In this document: positions 36,201-45,446 of the stretch, one piece after another | How positions within the stretch are numbered: position 1 is the first letter of the stretch | How the letters are laid out: each line of letters starts with the position of its first letter | Assembly: GCA_964035545.1 (NCBI GenBank) | Contig: OZ037767.1 | Span: 10,468,207 to 10,532,206, forward strand | DNA length: 64,000 nt | Direction of reading: 5' to 3' | DNA from: Bugula neritina | Lineage: Eukaryota; Bryozoa; Gymnolaemata; Cheilostomatida; Bugulidae | The notes under the pieces: model-generated | The model's database searches: none | Told to the model about the DNA's origin: nothing | The model's input: only the letters and a program-made list of their open reading frames with translations | Translations under genes and position numbers: made by a program

Positions 36201-38765
36201 ACTGTGTAGTGTAATATATACTACACGTGATATAAGTGATATATTACTGCTGTACAGTGTACACCCGTGTTAAATCTGACCTAGTCGCGTGAGTGTCTAT
36301 ATATATCACGTAGGCACATCTGGTTTCAATTTGACTATAATATACGGAGTTGGTTATTTGCAGGAAACAGTTTCCTATTGGTTAGAAGAGAAAACAAATA
36401 TAATTTGCAGAGGCAGGGGTACCAGATAAGATTATAAATGCTTCATAGGCTCGTCAGTAAAGTCTCTGACTGTCATAAACCGCTGCCTCTCTGACCGTAG
36501 AGAATATGACAGTTCACAGTTAGATCACTGAAATCAATGTGAAGGCCAAGTGAAGCTAGTGTGTGCATACTGTGTTGAAGGTGTGGTTGACCAATGACAT
36601 TAATTACAGGCATTAGCTGCAAGGTGAAGTGAACCTTTCAATATGTAGAAAGTATCTGCAGCAACATGTACCACACGAGTGTGAGGGTAGGAGTAGAGGG
36701 CATCGGAGTAGAGGGGCAGGAGAGAAGGGTAGAGGGGCAATAGGGTAGGGTAGAGGGGTAGAAGGGTAGTGGAGTAGAGGGGTAGGGTAGAAGGGTGGAG
36801 GGTTAGAAGTTCGTCATGTTGATATGACATAAATTAGCCTACATACCCTTTGGGTCAAGTTGCTTCATCCAAGTTACAAAGCATGCTGTAACAGAACAAG
36901 TATCGCATGTATATTTTAGCCATAGCTTGAAAAGGTAGCAACTAGCTATGGCATTTCTCATCTCCGCCAAAAACAACAAATAATGTAACATTATCCACAG
37001 TTTAGCAAAGACAAGTCTGGTAAACAGTAGAAGCCGGTGAAAGAGTTCCTAGTTGGTCGGCAGCTGCGAACTTAAAACTAATGCAACCATTTGCCTACAC
37101 AATAACCAGTAGTGACCTGCATTCAGCTGCCAGTCTTTAGTTGCAACACATTTTTAATGTGTGAATCAAATCCCACTTGCTTTCAACATTAGACTACACT
37201 CGCATATATACTAGTTTGCTCCAGCTGTATCTGAAAATATTTCCCCAAGACCTAATTGATCCAGGCTAAACCATTAAGAATCATGAAAAGTTGTTAATTG
37301 CGAATTTTTGCCAATGGTTAGAACACCCCAGACAAATTCTCCTAATGCCTAACCTAAAAACTGAAGCACTGGAAAAAAACAGTGCAACATAACATATCAA
37401 CTGCTGAAGTAAAATCCAGTTTTTAACAAATACAGCTTTGAATTGTAGAAACACAAAGAAAAATCTTTTGACAGGTGCACCCAACTAAAATAACACAATC
37501 GAAAACATGCAAAAAACATTGACTTGCAAAAATTGTCTTGAAGGTATTATGCCAAATGCAACTTTAATATGGGTTGGACTAACACTATACATATAATGTA
37601 ACACTTTGCAGAAACAAACCAGGCCATGAATTAAATTTAAACAAAAGTTATAAGACACCAATGAACTGGTACAGCATATAAAAATGTGAATGAAATCAGG
37701 AAGTGAAAGCTGCATATGAATGTGGCACCAACTGATAATATTATATGTGGCTCTAATGCAGCATTCGCACAAAGAATTATTCACTATTGAATTGTCTAAC
37801 TAATCATAGCATAGCATCAATTATGAATTCTATAAAATTTTACCTGCTGAGTTTGAGCTAGAGCATCTAGCTGGTGTAGGAGCAGACTTGGTAGGCGTAG
37901 CAATGGTAGTTGCTTTGGGCATCTTAACTGGTTTATCATCAGATAATAGTGTTGGGCTGTCGGCTGCCACTCCAGCTGATTTTGGCATGCTGCTAAACTG
38001 ACTTTCAGGTTTTAAAACATCAGCATGAGTAGATTCTGGCTCCATTGTGATTCCATCAAGCAGAGGTTTCTCATTGTTTAACAGCAGAACATCTTCGTTT
38101 ATGTTGGTGCTGTCCCCTCCAGCAAAAACATCAGAATTTGGTGTTTCAGGATCAAGTTCACGAAAAACACTTTCTGGAGCGAATGATTGGTCTTTTTCGA
38201 CTGACACATCAAGACCAGATATTAACGGAGAGTTATCATTAGATAAAGCATTGTCATCATTAGTATTCGAGAAACTTACAATTGCATCATTATCTACACA
38301 ACCCTCAGTAGCAAGTCCAGGTGGTGAGTGTAAATTAAAATTAGCTGCAGCATCTAGATCAAACTGACCAATGTTGGTCGAATGTAAGTTTAAAACCTGT
38401 TGATGCTCATCTTGACCGACATCTATCAGTCCCATGGTACTGTCTCCGTTTCCCACTTCTAGTACGTCAGACTGACCGTGGGCTTCATTTTCAAAATCAA
38501 GCAAAGTTTCGGCTTCACGTTCAGCTTTTGATAACTGTGAAATTTCTTTAAATTGAAATTCGTCATCGAATGTTTCCGTATTAGTAGTACTGTCTGCAGT
38601 TGCTAATGAATGATTGTCAATTTCACCATCTTTTAAATTTTCGCTTTCAAATTCATGTTGAGTACCAATTTGAATTTGTCCATGTTCATGTTGCTTCAAG
38701 TTCTCAGCTACATAGTCAGAGTCCATAATATTAGAGCTTTCATCAACTCCAACAATATCAGCCAT
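24290..38765 (-). CDS. RTN: Reticulon with long acidic N-terminus, complete, 6 exons
   Basis: ER membrane protein that bends tubules. Exons on the minus strand: 38765-37844, 34563-34356, 33361-33223, 25660-25591, 25318-25213, 24335-24290; all phases join to give 496 residues. Residues 1-307, all in exon 1, are acidic, Ser/Asp/Glu-rich and low in hydrophobics, like the variable N-termini of long reticulons. The reticulon homology domain starts at residue 308 (VWDVLLWRDPRVTGVV), followed by a long hydrophobic hairpin (LLMLLLLSISSYSIISVVSY), the hydrophilic 66-residue loop (GDDSHPFK to REFGASFK), a second hairpin (MTYVGACFNGLTILTL) and the tail FTLPKFYEVKKVQIDQYV. The C-terminus PYLKKQKSQ carries a lysine-rich ER-retention-like end. 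I chose the ATG at 38765 because the frame upstream has no other ATG. Which vertebrate RTN it matches cannot be told. Confidence 0.93.
24683..25175. mobile_element. TIR element (MITE) in reticulon intron 5
   Basis: The left end CATCCCAGATAGACTAAATT and the right end, reverse-complementary CTATCTGGGATG, flank long inverted repeats with AAATTTCCCACTT and two TTAGACGCT direct subrepeats. The right arm carries an extra 23 bp (about 25147-25164, CGTGTAACTGGGAAGCAG) missing from the left arm. The AT-rich core has no coding frame. No clear target duplication. Confidence 0.8.
26108..26488 (-). mobile_element. AATTACAATTAC-rich hAT-like element, right end defined
   Basis: On the minus strand the end reads CAGGGTTGGAGTAATTGTAATT (from 26488), a typical hAT-type terminus. 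The body is filled with dispersed AATTACAATTAC motifs in both orientations (26110, 26180, 26350-26480). I cannot place the other end with confidence, nor find a matched 8-bp duplication. Confidence 0.45.
26995..27794. mobile_element. Inverted-repeat cluster with CACACTACAGTC termini
   Basis: The motif CTGTAGTGTGAC or its complement occurs four times: 26996, 27059 (CACACTACAGTCAAAACGCG), 27715 and 27782 (GACTGTAGTGTGT). The pair at 27059 and 27794 forms terminal inverted repeats around about 735 bp, and the outer and inner pairs suggest nesting or tandem insertion. The region is richer in GC and CpG than its surroundings. No transposase frame is seen. It lies in the large reticulon intron. Confidence 0.55.
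27674..27683 (+). repeat. Poly-G run (10 G)
   Basis: Ten consecutive G inside the inverted-repeat cluster of the large reticulon intron. Confidence 0.9.
28073..28819. mobile_element. Palindrome-rich TIR element with GATCGATC arrays
   Basis: Terminal inverted repeats: CACCGGCTTTCCATGTACCG from 28073 and its near complement ending GGTACATGGAAAGCCCGTG at 28819. Next to each end are many AGATCGATCT palindromes and additional internal CCATGGAAAGACGCCA copies (28121, 28198), so the left 150 bp can fold into nested stems. The AT-rich core (about 28260-28700) has no coding capacity. No clean target duplication found. Confidence 0.75.
28850..30700. other. Large reticulon intron, no confident gene
   Basis: Contains several short open frames on both strands (28994-29176, 29409-29690, 30462-30677). 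Composition is slightly more balanced than the rest of the intron, which could mean a decayed element, but I recognise no domain and find stops between all frames. It also holds the short MITE at 29984. Confidence 0.35.
29984..30075. mobile_element. Short internally deleted copy of the Harbinger-like MITE
   Basis: Begins GCCTAGGGCCACACGGTGCG and ends GACCCTAGGC, flanked on both sides by TAA. The left 85 bp match 41149-41233 closely (GCGTATTTTCGCATGCGAAA then GCAAAGGTGTCCAC), while most of the interior is missing. Confidence 0.75.
30905..30990 (-). repeat. Third, reversed partial copy of the 8771-9136 family
   Basis: Read on the minus strand, TTGTAAAGCAAAATTGTTTG, a CCTCAAACAGGC block and GACGATAGCTAAAATATA match 9074-9136. 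Only the right arm is present. Confidence 0.55.
30991..33180. other. Remaining large reticulon intron
   Basis: AT-rich intron sequence with no recognised exon or element. The short frames at 31768-31956, 31854-32102 and 32795-32983 have no splice context compatible with the reticulon reading phase. Confidence 0.5.
33375..33965. repeat. 9-bp minisatellite (GTGTACAGA/GTATACAGA) next to a reticulon acceptor
   Basis: More than 60 copies of a 9-bp unit. A homogeneous GTGTACAGA block (33419-33610) is followed by mixed GTATACAGA units with AGTAGA and TGGAATA variants. It starts about 13 bp from the acceptor of the exon beginning at 33361. Long frames here (Cys-Thr-Leu or Val-His-Ser repeats) are artefacts. 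Confidence 0.95.
34567..35075. repeat. 18/19-bp minisatellite next to a reticulon acceptor
   Basis: About 27 copies of GTATAGTAGATATACAGA, with a 19-bp ATGA variant dispersed among them. The array starts within 5 bp of the acceptor of the reticulon homology exon (34563), so the branch point and most of the polypyrimidine tract must lie within the array or its last unit. Confidence 0.95.
35136..35245. repeat. Short GTGAGTATAGAGTA tandem repeat
   Basis: Seven or eight copies of a roughly 14-bp unit between the reticulon minisatellite and the candidate alternative exon. Confidence 0.75.
35369..35459 (-). CDS. Candidate alternative first coding exon of reticulon (short isoform)
   Basis: On the minus strand an ATG at 35459 opens a 30-codon frame ending at a strong donor (ACA then GTGAGTGC at 35368). 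It ends in phase 1, exactly what the common acceptor at 34563 needs, and the join gives a Met followed by WDVLLWRDPR. The encoded peptide has a hydrophobic stretch, ISGFLSILVIMMVF, between a short acidic start and a polar end. Reticulon genes of vertebrates use internal promoters for short C isoforms, so this fits the family, though those short N-termini are usually not hydrophobic. Evidence is phase, donor and position only; the match may be chance. Confidence 0.35.
36680..36805. repeat. Purine-rich AGGGGTAGA/GGGTAGA tandem repeat
   Basis: Irregular repeats of GTAGAGGGGTAGAAGG type on the plus strand in reticulon intron 1. The purine/pyrimidine strand asymmetry is strong. Confidence 0.8.
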
Positions 38766-39565
38766 GTCTAACTTTTTAAACACAAGCAGTAAATTGTCAC
38801 ATAAAAATTACCTACAGTGTCTAACTACTAAACAACTACAATCGCAAAGACGGCGAAGTCTATTATATTAGTATTACTGTTGCTACAAGTACAAGCTTCA
38901 ACTTTTGAATTTAAAAAAGTTATTGGAACCTTGACCTTAAATTAGAATCGGCGAAGACACAATTCGACGTTCAAAAAACACTTTTAAAATGAAACATAAT
39001 AAACAAATAATAAAATTTATCAAAATAAATTTATTAAACAAATAAATGATTAATAATTTTAAAAAGCAAAGCACAAAAACATCACGCACTAAAATTGTAG
39101 AACTAAATCTTTTTAGCAGACGTTGTTGTTCCGGCAGTCGTGAGATTTAAGGATAAAACTGGAAGCTCCTAGTCCTACTCTTAGCCTAAAAGTAAAAATA
39201 AATCTTTCTTTAAGCTTTATCCATTATTTTGCTCGCTCAGAGTAAATAATAAATATACTACAAATAAATTCACAACGGTAGACTTTTAAATAATTATTGC
39301 AGTTTAATAGTAAAAACCGGTGAAATAGTCTTAGTCTTAGTAATAGTTTTTAGTTTACCTATGGCTATAAGTATAACTAATAACTATAAGTATAAGTATA
39401 CTGATACTCATAATCATAATCACTTTATCATAATGATATAAAATTAAATATTCATATTGAATTATGAACTGTATATTAATGTATAAATATTTATTAATTA
39501 AAAATATACTATTAGTATTACATTTACTGTCTATTAGTATTAGTGATACTGATACACTAAATCTA

Positions 39566-39611
39566 ATACTACTAGTACTACTAGTACTACTACTAGTAGT
39601 AGTAGTAGTAT
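39566..39611. repeat. (ACT/AGT)n trinucleotide microsatellite with inversion
   Basis: TACTAGTACTACTAGTACTA continues into TAGTAGTAGTAGTA, so the array is self-complementary around its middle and can form a hairpin. Confidence 0.85.
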
Positions 39612-39943
39612 AATTTCTTGATTGATAATCATTTAAAGTTAATCAAGTAATCACTATTAGTATTACTAGTCAGTAGACTAGTGTTAGTGTATAAGTATTA
39701 TTATACGTGCTACCATCAGTGTTACAGTTACTATTAGTAAAAGTATTGGTTATACTAAAAGTAGTTAAATCACTATTAGTAGTATTAACTAGTTATTTAT
39801 AAGTATAAAGGCATAATGGTAATGGTTATAATTGCAGTGGTATTTATAGTGGTAATTGCCAATGGTAAATTAGTAGTTGTGGTACTACTAGTAACAGTTG
39901 ACTGCATAGCACACTCATACTTCACTAATACTCCTTGGTCAAC

Positions 39944-40026
39944 GTTACGGTGCTGAGTGGTTTAAGGCGCTGTGTTCAGGTCGCATTCTACTCTTGTAGG
40001 CGTGGGTTCAAATCCCACCTCTGACA
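39944..40026 (+). tRNA. tRNA-Leu(CAG)-like gene, diverged or pseudogene
   Basis: Reads like a class II tRNA-Leu: D arm GAGTGGTTTAAGGCGC, anticodon loop TTCAGGT with anticodon CAG at 39977-39979, a variable arm, a perfect T arm (GTGGG TTCAAAT CCCAC) and discriminator A. Faults: one C-C mismatch in the acceptor stem (GTTACGG against CTCTGAC), a mismatch at the base of the anticodon stem, and a base missing before the D arm. It may still be transcribed, but a pseudogene or tRNA-derived SINE head is equally likely. An AAAATTTT follows directly. Confidence 0.55.
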
Positions 40027-41148
40027 AAATTTTAATATCTGGTAATGGTAGATAGGTCAAGTTCATAATGACTTAAATTTTTTACAGGGTGTCAAATACA
40101 TAACAATATTTTAGATTGTTTTAAAATAAATAGTTGACCATTTAGCCCGCAATTTTTTGCGATGCCAAAACACACTGAACTGAAAATTTTGCTGATGACA
40201 TCTTCTTGCAAGTCAAGTAGACAGTGCTAAACATGAGTGATTACATGTCCCTAGTTTGATGTCATGGCTTTTTTATAATCTTTCAAATTTAAAATTTCTA
40301 ATTTAATTGTTATTTATAAGCTTATCAACATGTCAAAAATTCTATGATTTATTGATAAATCTATTGAAGCTACTGAAAAAAGTGTGGTTATAGTGATACA
40401 GTTTAACTGCTTAGCTCAACATACTACCATAAACAAAAATACAGGCCATTGAAGATGCAAAAACAAAATGTGTGTTATACTTTTGCTATTCAACAACATT
40501 GGAAAATTTGAGAAACCCAAAAAAGCGTTGGCAAGACTGCCAAACAAAGAATAAAAATATAAAACAAGTTTAAAGGCTAGCAACAGTGCCAAAAGCTGCT
40601 GGTCAAAAACTTATAAATCTCCATACAAAAGTAGCTCAAGTGTTATTTTATATAGTATTAGTGAAGATAAAATTAAGCCCCCCATAATTCAACACTAAAA
40701 TTGTGGAAAAAAGAATACTTTTAATGGAACAAAAGAGATATTTTGTTTCATTTGACTAATAACTAATGTCATTGGAAACCTTTGCCTCTTAATTAACTAA
40801 AATTTTATAAGAAACCAATAAAATAGCAGTTCCTCGAAATAAAAAACCCATTGTTTAGCACTGATAATATGCAATAAAAATAAGCCTATGTAATATGTAT
40901 AAGAATTCGAATAAATTACAAACTTTAACCAGCTAATAAACATAAAAAAAAACAATATGACACTGAATATCAGATTTAGGACAGCAAAATTCAAAGTAAG
41001 ATTGAGTGTGTTCACAAAAATAGCTGGGTCTATCAATGCTAAAAGATATGCTACAGCATTTCAAGATGCAAAGAAAATTTATTAAAAAGGGAAACATAGA
41101 GATAGTATCAATTTCTTAAAAATTTTTCTATACATTATACTTTACTTA

Positions 41149-41491
41149 GCCTAGGGCCACACTGTGCGTATTTTCGCATGCGAAAATTAAAATCACGGGT
41201 AGCAAAGGTGTCCACTGTAGCGTCAGTGATGCGTGATAAATAAAGCTTTCATTTTTAAATCGCACTCGCTTTCAATAAAACGCAATTTACTGGAATATAG
41301 CACTAAATAAAGAAATTGGGCTCGCTGAATAACTACCAGCCAATTAGGTGACGACGACAGAGACGATTCGCACTTGCGTTGAAAATGCAGAGCGACAAGT
41401 GCGAAGGTTTTCTCAACGCGCACAGTGGACACCTTTGCTACTTGTGATTTCAATGTTCGCATGCGAAAATACGCACCATGTGGCCCTAGGC
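41149..41491. mobile_element. PIF/Harbinger-like MITE with TTA target duplication
   Basis: 343-bp element with inverted repeats of about 80 bp: GCCTAGGGCCACACTGTGCG from 41149 and its near complement ending TGTGGCCCTAGGC at 41491. Each arm contains the perfect palindrome TTTTCGCATGCGAAAA. TTA flanks both ends (41146-41148 and 41492-41494), matching the 3-bp TWA duplication of PIF/Harbinger elements. The short copy at 29984 is likewise flanked by TAA. No transposase is encoded, so it is non-autonomous. Confidence 0.85.
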
Positions 41492-41889
41492 TTACTCGAC
41501 TAGCTGCAGTGCTATTGTGCCATATGGCCTTGTCAATAATGATTCCGCTTTACTCTATGCTTCTTTTGCTGTGTCTTAATCTAGTAAAGCTAACATGTGA
41601 TGAAGTTTAAAATAGAGTTTGATTTACATGTGTTATTTTAGAACTGTCGAAATAAGATTTTTAATTAATTAATAATTAGCTTAATTTTTAGCAATCACCT
41701 TTATGATTGTATGACCTCTTACAAATGTAGATAAGCTTGCCTTTACATAATTACTTATGACATTTTCGACATAATTAATTGTTTTCAAATTCATTTGTCT
41801 TATCATTTCTAAATGTTCTATTTATATATTTTACTGTGTTAAAAATCATATGAAACTAGAAAATTTGATTACTGCTATGTTGTAGTGTT

Positions 41890-43745
41890 ATGAAAGATAG
41901 CTCTATTCATGTGGTGCCATGCACCCCTCAGTTAAGTTGTCTTCATTCGACACCTTTGTCTGCAGTGTCTTCCTACAGGTTCTACAACTCTGTATCTCCA
42001 AGGACACCATCTTCTATCTTTAGAAGAGATGGTAGAACGACAGAAACCAATCAGAGGCTAGCCTGTACGTGACAATAATTTGCAACAGCCTGCCATTATC
42101 AATTGAAAATTAAATCGCATGTTTTGCATACCTGTTGAAATGCTGGATAAATGCAAATAAAGTTAGTTTTAAATTTGGTCTATTATTGTGGATCCTTCAC
42201 GGCTTGTGCTTATTTAACATAAAAAATTCATGCATTATACTACAGTTTGCCATTATCAATTGAAAATTGAATCATGTGTATTGCATATTCCTGTAAATGC
42301 TGGATAAATGCAAATAAAATTTATTTTAAATTTGGTCTATTATCATAGATCATTCCCAAACCTATGCTTTCATTCAGAAGTTTCTTGAATGGGAGTGGAC
42401 AGTTAATAGAATTTTGTTTGAGTATACCGTCCTGAACTTATAATTTTCTTGTTGGTTAATGGTAGTATGTGTATAAAGTAACTGTACTTATGTGTGTACT
42501 TCCGAAGGCTTCTGTATATGTATATATATTAATTATGTGTGCTTTTAAACCTCATATGCTTTCAAAATCATGCATGTAAAATAACATGGTTCTAGTCGGT
42601 CATGTGCATGCATTGTTTGCAAATAAGATTTTTCCACATTTCCTGTATGCTTGTCCACAGCTTCCGGTGATACTCCATCTACTTCAAGTCTCACCCCCAT
42701 AATGAGGGTCAACAGACGACAGCTAGTTTCTTTTCCAATTGGTACAACACCTGTCCAACTTCGGCCATCATTTACACCAATTTGGAGGCTAGAAAAAGGG
42801 CGATCCAAGGCAAATATAAGTGGTAAGCATTTATTTAAGAAAAGAAATCATCTGTATTAAAAGACTAAGAACAACTGTTTTTGTAAGAAAACCTGCAGCG
42901 TTTGGGGTTGTGGGATTTGTCTTTCCAATCAATGCTCGTACTTGTTTATATCTCAATTTTGAACAAAATGTGATAGTAATTGTCATGCGCTGATTTAACA
43001 TTGTCTTCAACTATGGTGTATACTAAATTTTCTGTCAACTTCTCTTGGTGATATTGTGTCAGGTTTTCTAGAAGTCAATATCAATCCATGAGTAGTATAT
43101 ATATATACATATACATACACACACGCATGAGCGCACGGATGTGTGTGCGTTCGAGTTTGTGCATGTGTGCGTATGCGTTTCTACGTATGCGCGTGTGCAT
43201 ATGTGTGTTCGTGCGTGTGTGTTACATTATGTTTATTTATTATTTATGGATATGTATTATACTATGATACCATATTAAAATGTTTTATATTTAAACATTT
43301 TACAGCATCTCAGAATCAAGTAGTTCCTGGTACTCCTCAAAATATTACAGAAAATAAATTCAATTCTTCTAAAACCAAGATCAAACCTCGTGGATTCAAG
43401 CTGAACAGCCATAGCCCTGGGGCACCTTACAACACATTGCCAGTAAGTTTTTATTTGATTTAAATTATTTTTAATACTATTTTATATTAGGTTGTACTGT
43501 ATGTTACCCATTGTTATACTGTGTGTTTCACACCACTATACCATGTATTATTATACTGTATATTATACACTGCTGTATCGTATGCTTTATGCTAGTATAC
43601 TGTATATCATGCTATACATATACTTATTATATTTTTGCAGAACAGTCACTCCAGGCCATACTTCACTGCAGATGATGACATCTTTCTGGATGAAACAGAG
43701 GAGGGTGTCCATGGCGATGAGTCAGAGCATATATTTGACTTGTAG
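41890..43745 (+). CDS. Unrecognised Ser/Thr/Pro-rich protein, 4 exons
   Basis: Exons 41890-42064, 42661-42822, 43306-43442 and 43641-43745 join in phase to give 192 residues. I do not recognise the family. The N-terminal two thirds carry many potential proline-directed phosphosites (PCTP, STP, SPRTP, GDTP, LTP, TTP, GTP, SPG) and a conserved-looking basic/hydrophobic core, RVNRRQLVSFPIG, followed by RPSFTPIWRLEKGRS. The RRQLVSF segment loosely resembles an RVxF protein phosphatase 1 docking motif. The C-terminus is strongly acidic (TADDDIFLDETEEG to EHIFDL). No membrane segment or signal peptide is present. Such a layout suits a small intrinsically disordered, phosphoregulated nuclear or cell-cycle protein, but that is inference. 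Intron donors and acceptors are all standard. A poly(A) signal candidate AATAAA is at 44598. Confidence 0.8.
42090..42355 (+). repeat. Direct duplication in intron 1 of the Ser/Pro-rich gene
   Basis: Two copies about 156 bp apart share TGCCATTATCAATTGAAAAT, then GCTGGATAAATGCAAATAAA, then TTTTAAATTTGGTCTATTAT with scattered differences. They may be a local tandem duplication of about 156 bp, or two copies of a repeat family. Confidence 0.7.
43084..43222. repeat. TG/CG-rich microsatellite
   Basis: Irregular alternating purine-pyrimidine run (TATATATA, ACACACACG, then GTGTGCGT, GCGTGTGCAT) in intron 2 of the Ser/Pro-rich gene, ending about 85 bp before the next acceptor. Alternating composition favours Z-DNA. 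Confidence 0.75.
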
Positions 43746-45446
43746 ACTCTGACAGACAGTAAGTATGTATACACACATCTGCATGTATACACACATCTGC
43801 ATGTATACACACATCTGCATGTATACACACGTCTGCATGTATGCACACGTCTGCATGTATGCACACGTCTGCATGTATGCACACATCTGCATGTATGCAC
43901 ACGTCTGCATGTATGCATGCATGTGGTTTGTATAATATATGCACACTTTTTGCTCTGAAGTGTCATAGCGATGTAAGAATGGTGCTAGTGAATTGTTATG
44001 ACTAAATTCAATCTTGTATATTATTGCATATATTGCATTATGTATTCTCATAATATATTTATATTATTATAATATTTCAAATTCGCATACTAAATAGTTC
44101 TAATATATTAGTATTGTTTTTTTATAAATTCACATATTCCCTTTATTTATTATATATCAACATGAAGTAGCTGTCAAAATAATTAGTTAATTATTATTAG
44201 CAAGCTGATAGGCTGCTGTAGGCTTTCACAGCACTAGTTTCCATTTTGTCATGGATATAAGGAGTTGTCCTTCTAGCTTTTCATGTGCTAAGACTTGTTG
44301 CAAGCAGTTGCCAATAACCTAAGATAGGGCCAACAGTTTTGTGTTGAAATCTATTTCCGATTATATATTTTTTTAGTTTTTATTACACACTATTTATCAT
44401 CTTGTTTCATTGAATAGTATGTATAATTGGTAGCGATTTTTAGGAGACCATGGATACTGATGCTGTTATAAAGAATGAGCTGACTAAGAATGTTTGAAGA
44501 ATACTTTTGTTGCTGAAAAGTTAGCATTACACTATCCTGTAATACAAACTGTGCCCATTCTGTTTATTATGCTGTATCTAGTTTTCTACACAACTTGAAT
44601 AAATTTACATCTTATCTACTGCAATTCATAGTTTTATTACTATTAGATTACAATTTTATTCATTTTATTTGGTTGCTAGAGATTTACAAATATGAAAAAA
44701 AAACTGAACTCCTATCATAAATATATCATCAGACAGATTAAAAGATGGATGTCTTCTCACCAACTATTAGGATGTCTCCATGACAACTTAAAATAATATT
44801 GTATAAAAATATTACAAGCTAAAAATAATATAATCTCAAAATTAAAAATGAACATTTATTAAGAAGCAACGAGCATTATTGTAGCGGGCAATGCCTAATG
44901 CAATAACAAAACCGATTAACTCAAAGTGCTGCACATGGCATTTAGCAATTAGCGTAATAATAACTTTACAACATATATAATGATATATACATTTTATTAC
45001 ATCAATTCAATTTAAACTATATACAGTCGAGCTACAATGCAAGCGGCCATTTCACTAAGTTCAATATGGTTTTTAGTATTTATAATAGCATTATGGCCCC
45101 ATGCAATATTTTATTTTGTTATAGGTTCAAATTACAAAAATAAATTATATAGTGCTAAAATATAAGTTTAGTTAAATGCTAACAACATTTTAAAAAAATT
45201 GTGTGCTTATACACAACTTGCTCAATCATAGAACCACATAATTTCTACAAATCTGTTTTACAGACTTGAATTTCTAAACTTTGAAAGCCATAAACTTGCA
45301 AGAAAATGCCTATTCATAAAATTTAACATGTGTTTAGGCTAAAGGGGAACATATGGCTAGAAATGGCAGTGAAATACTTTGTGATACATTTGTTTGTAAT
45401 AAATAAACAATGAAACTGTGTATTACGCATTACTTCAGGCAAAAAT
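43746..45446. other. Tail-to-tail intergenic region
   Basis: Contains the minisatellite at 43766, the 3' UTR of the plus-strand gene (AATAAA at 44598) and the minus-strand 3' UTR of the T-box gene (AATAAA complement at 44860-44855). Nothing else is recognised. Confidence 0.55.
43766..43925. repeat. 18-bp minisatellite in the 3' flank
   Basis: About nine copies of ACACGTCTGCATGTATGC, starting about 20 bp after the stop codon at 43743-43745, so probably within the 3' UTR. Confidence 0.9.

Larger units (their letters stand above)
38766..41889. other. Head-to-head intergenic region, reticulon and the Ser/Pro-rich gene
   Basis: Holds the 5' flank of both divergent genes, an AT/ATA-rich segment (39360-39860), a tRNA-Leu-like sequence (39944-40026) and a Harbinger-like MITE (41149-41491). 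No further coding exon is recognised; the 79-residue minus frame at 40797-41036 is AT-rich and featureless. I found no convincing TATA box for either gene. Confidence 0.55.
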
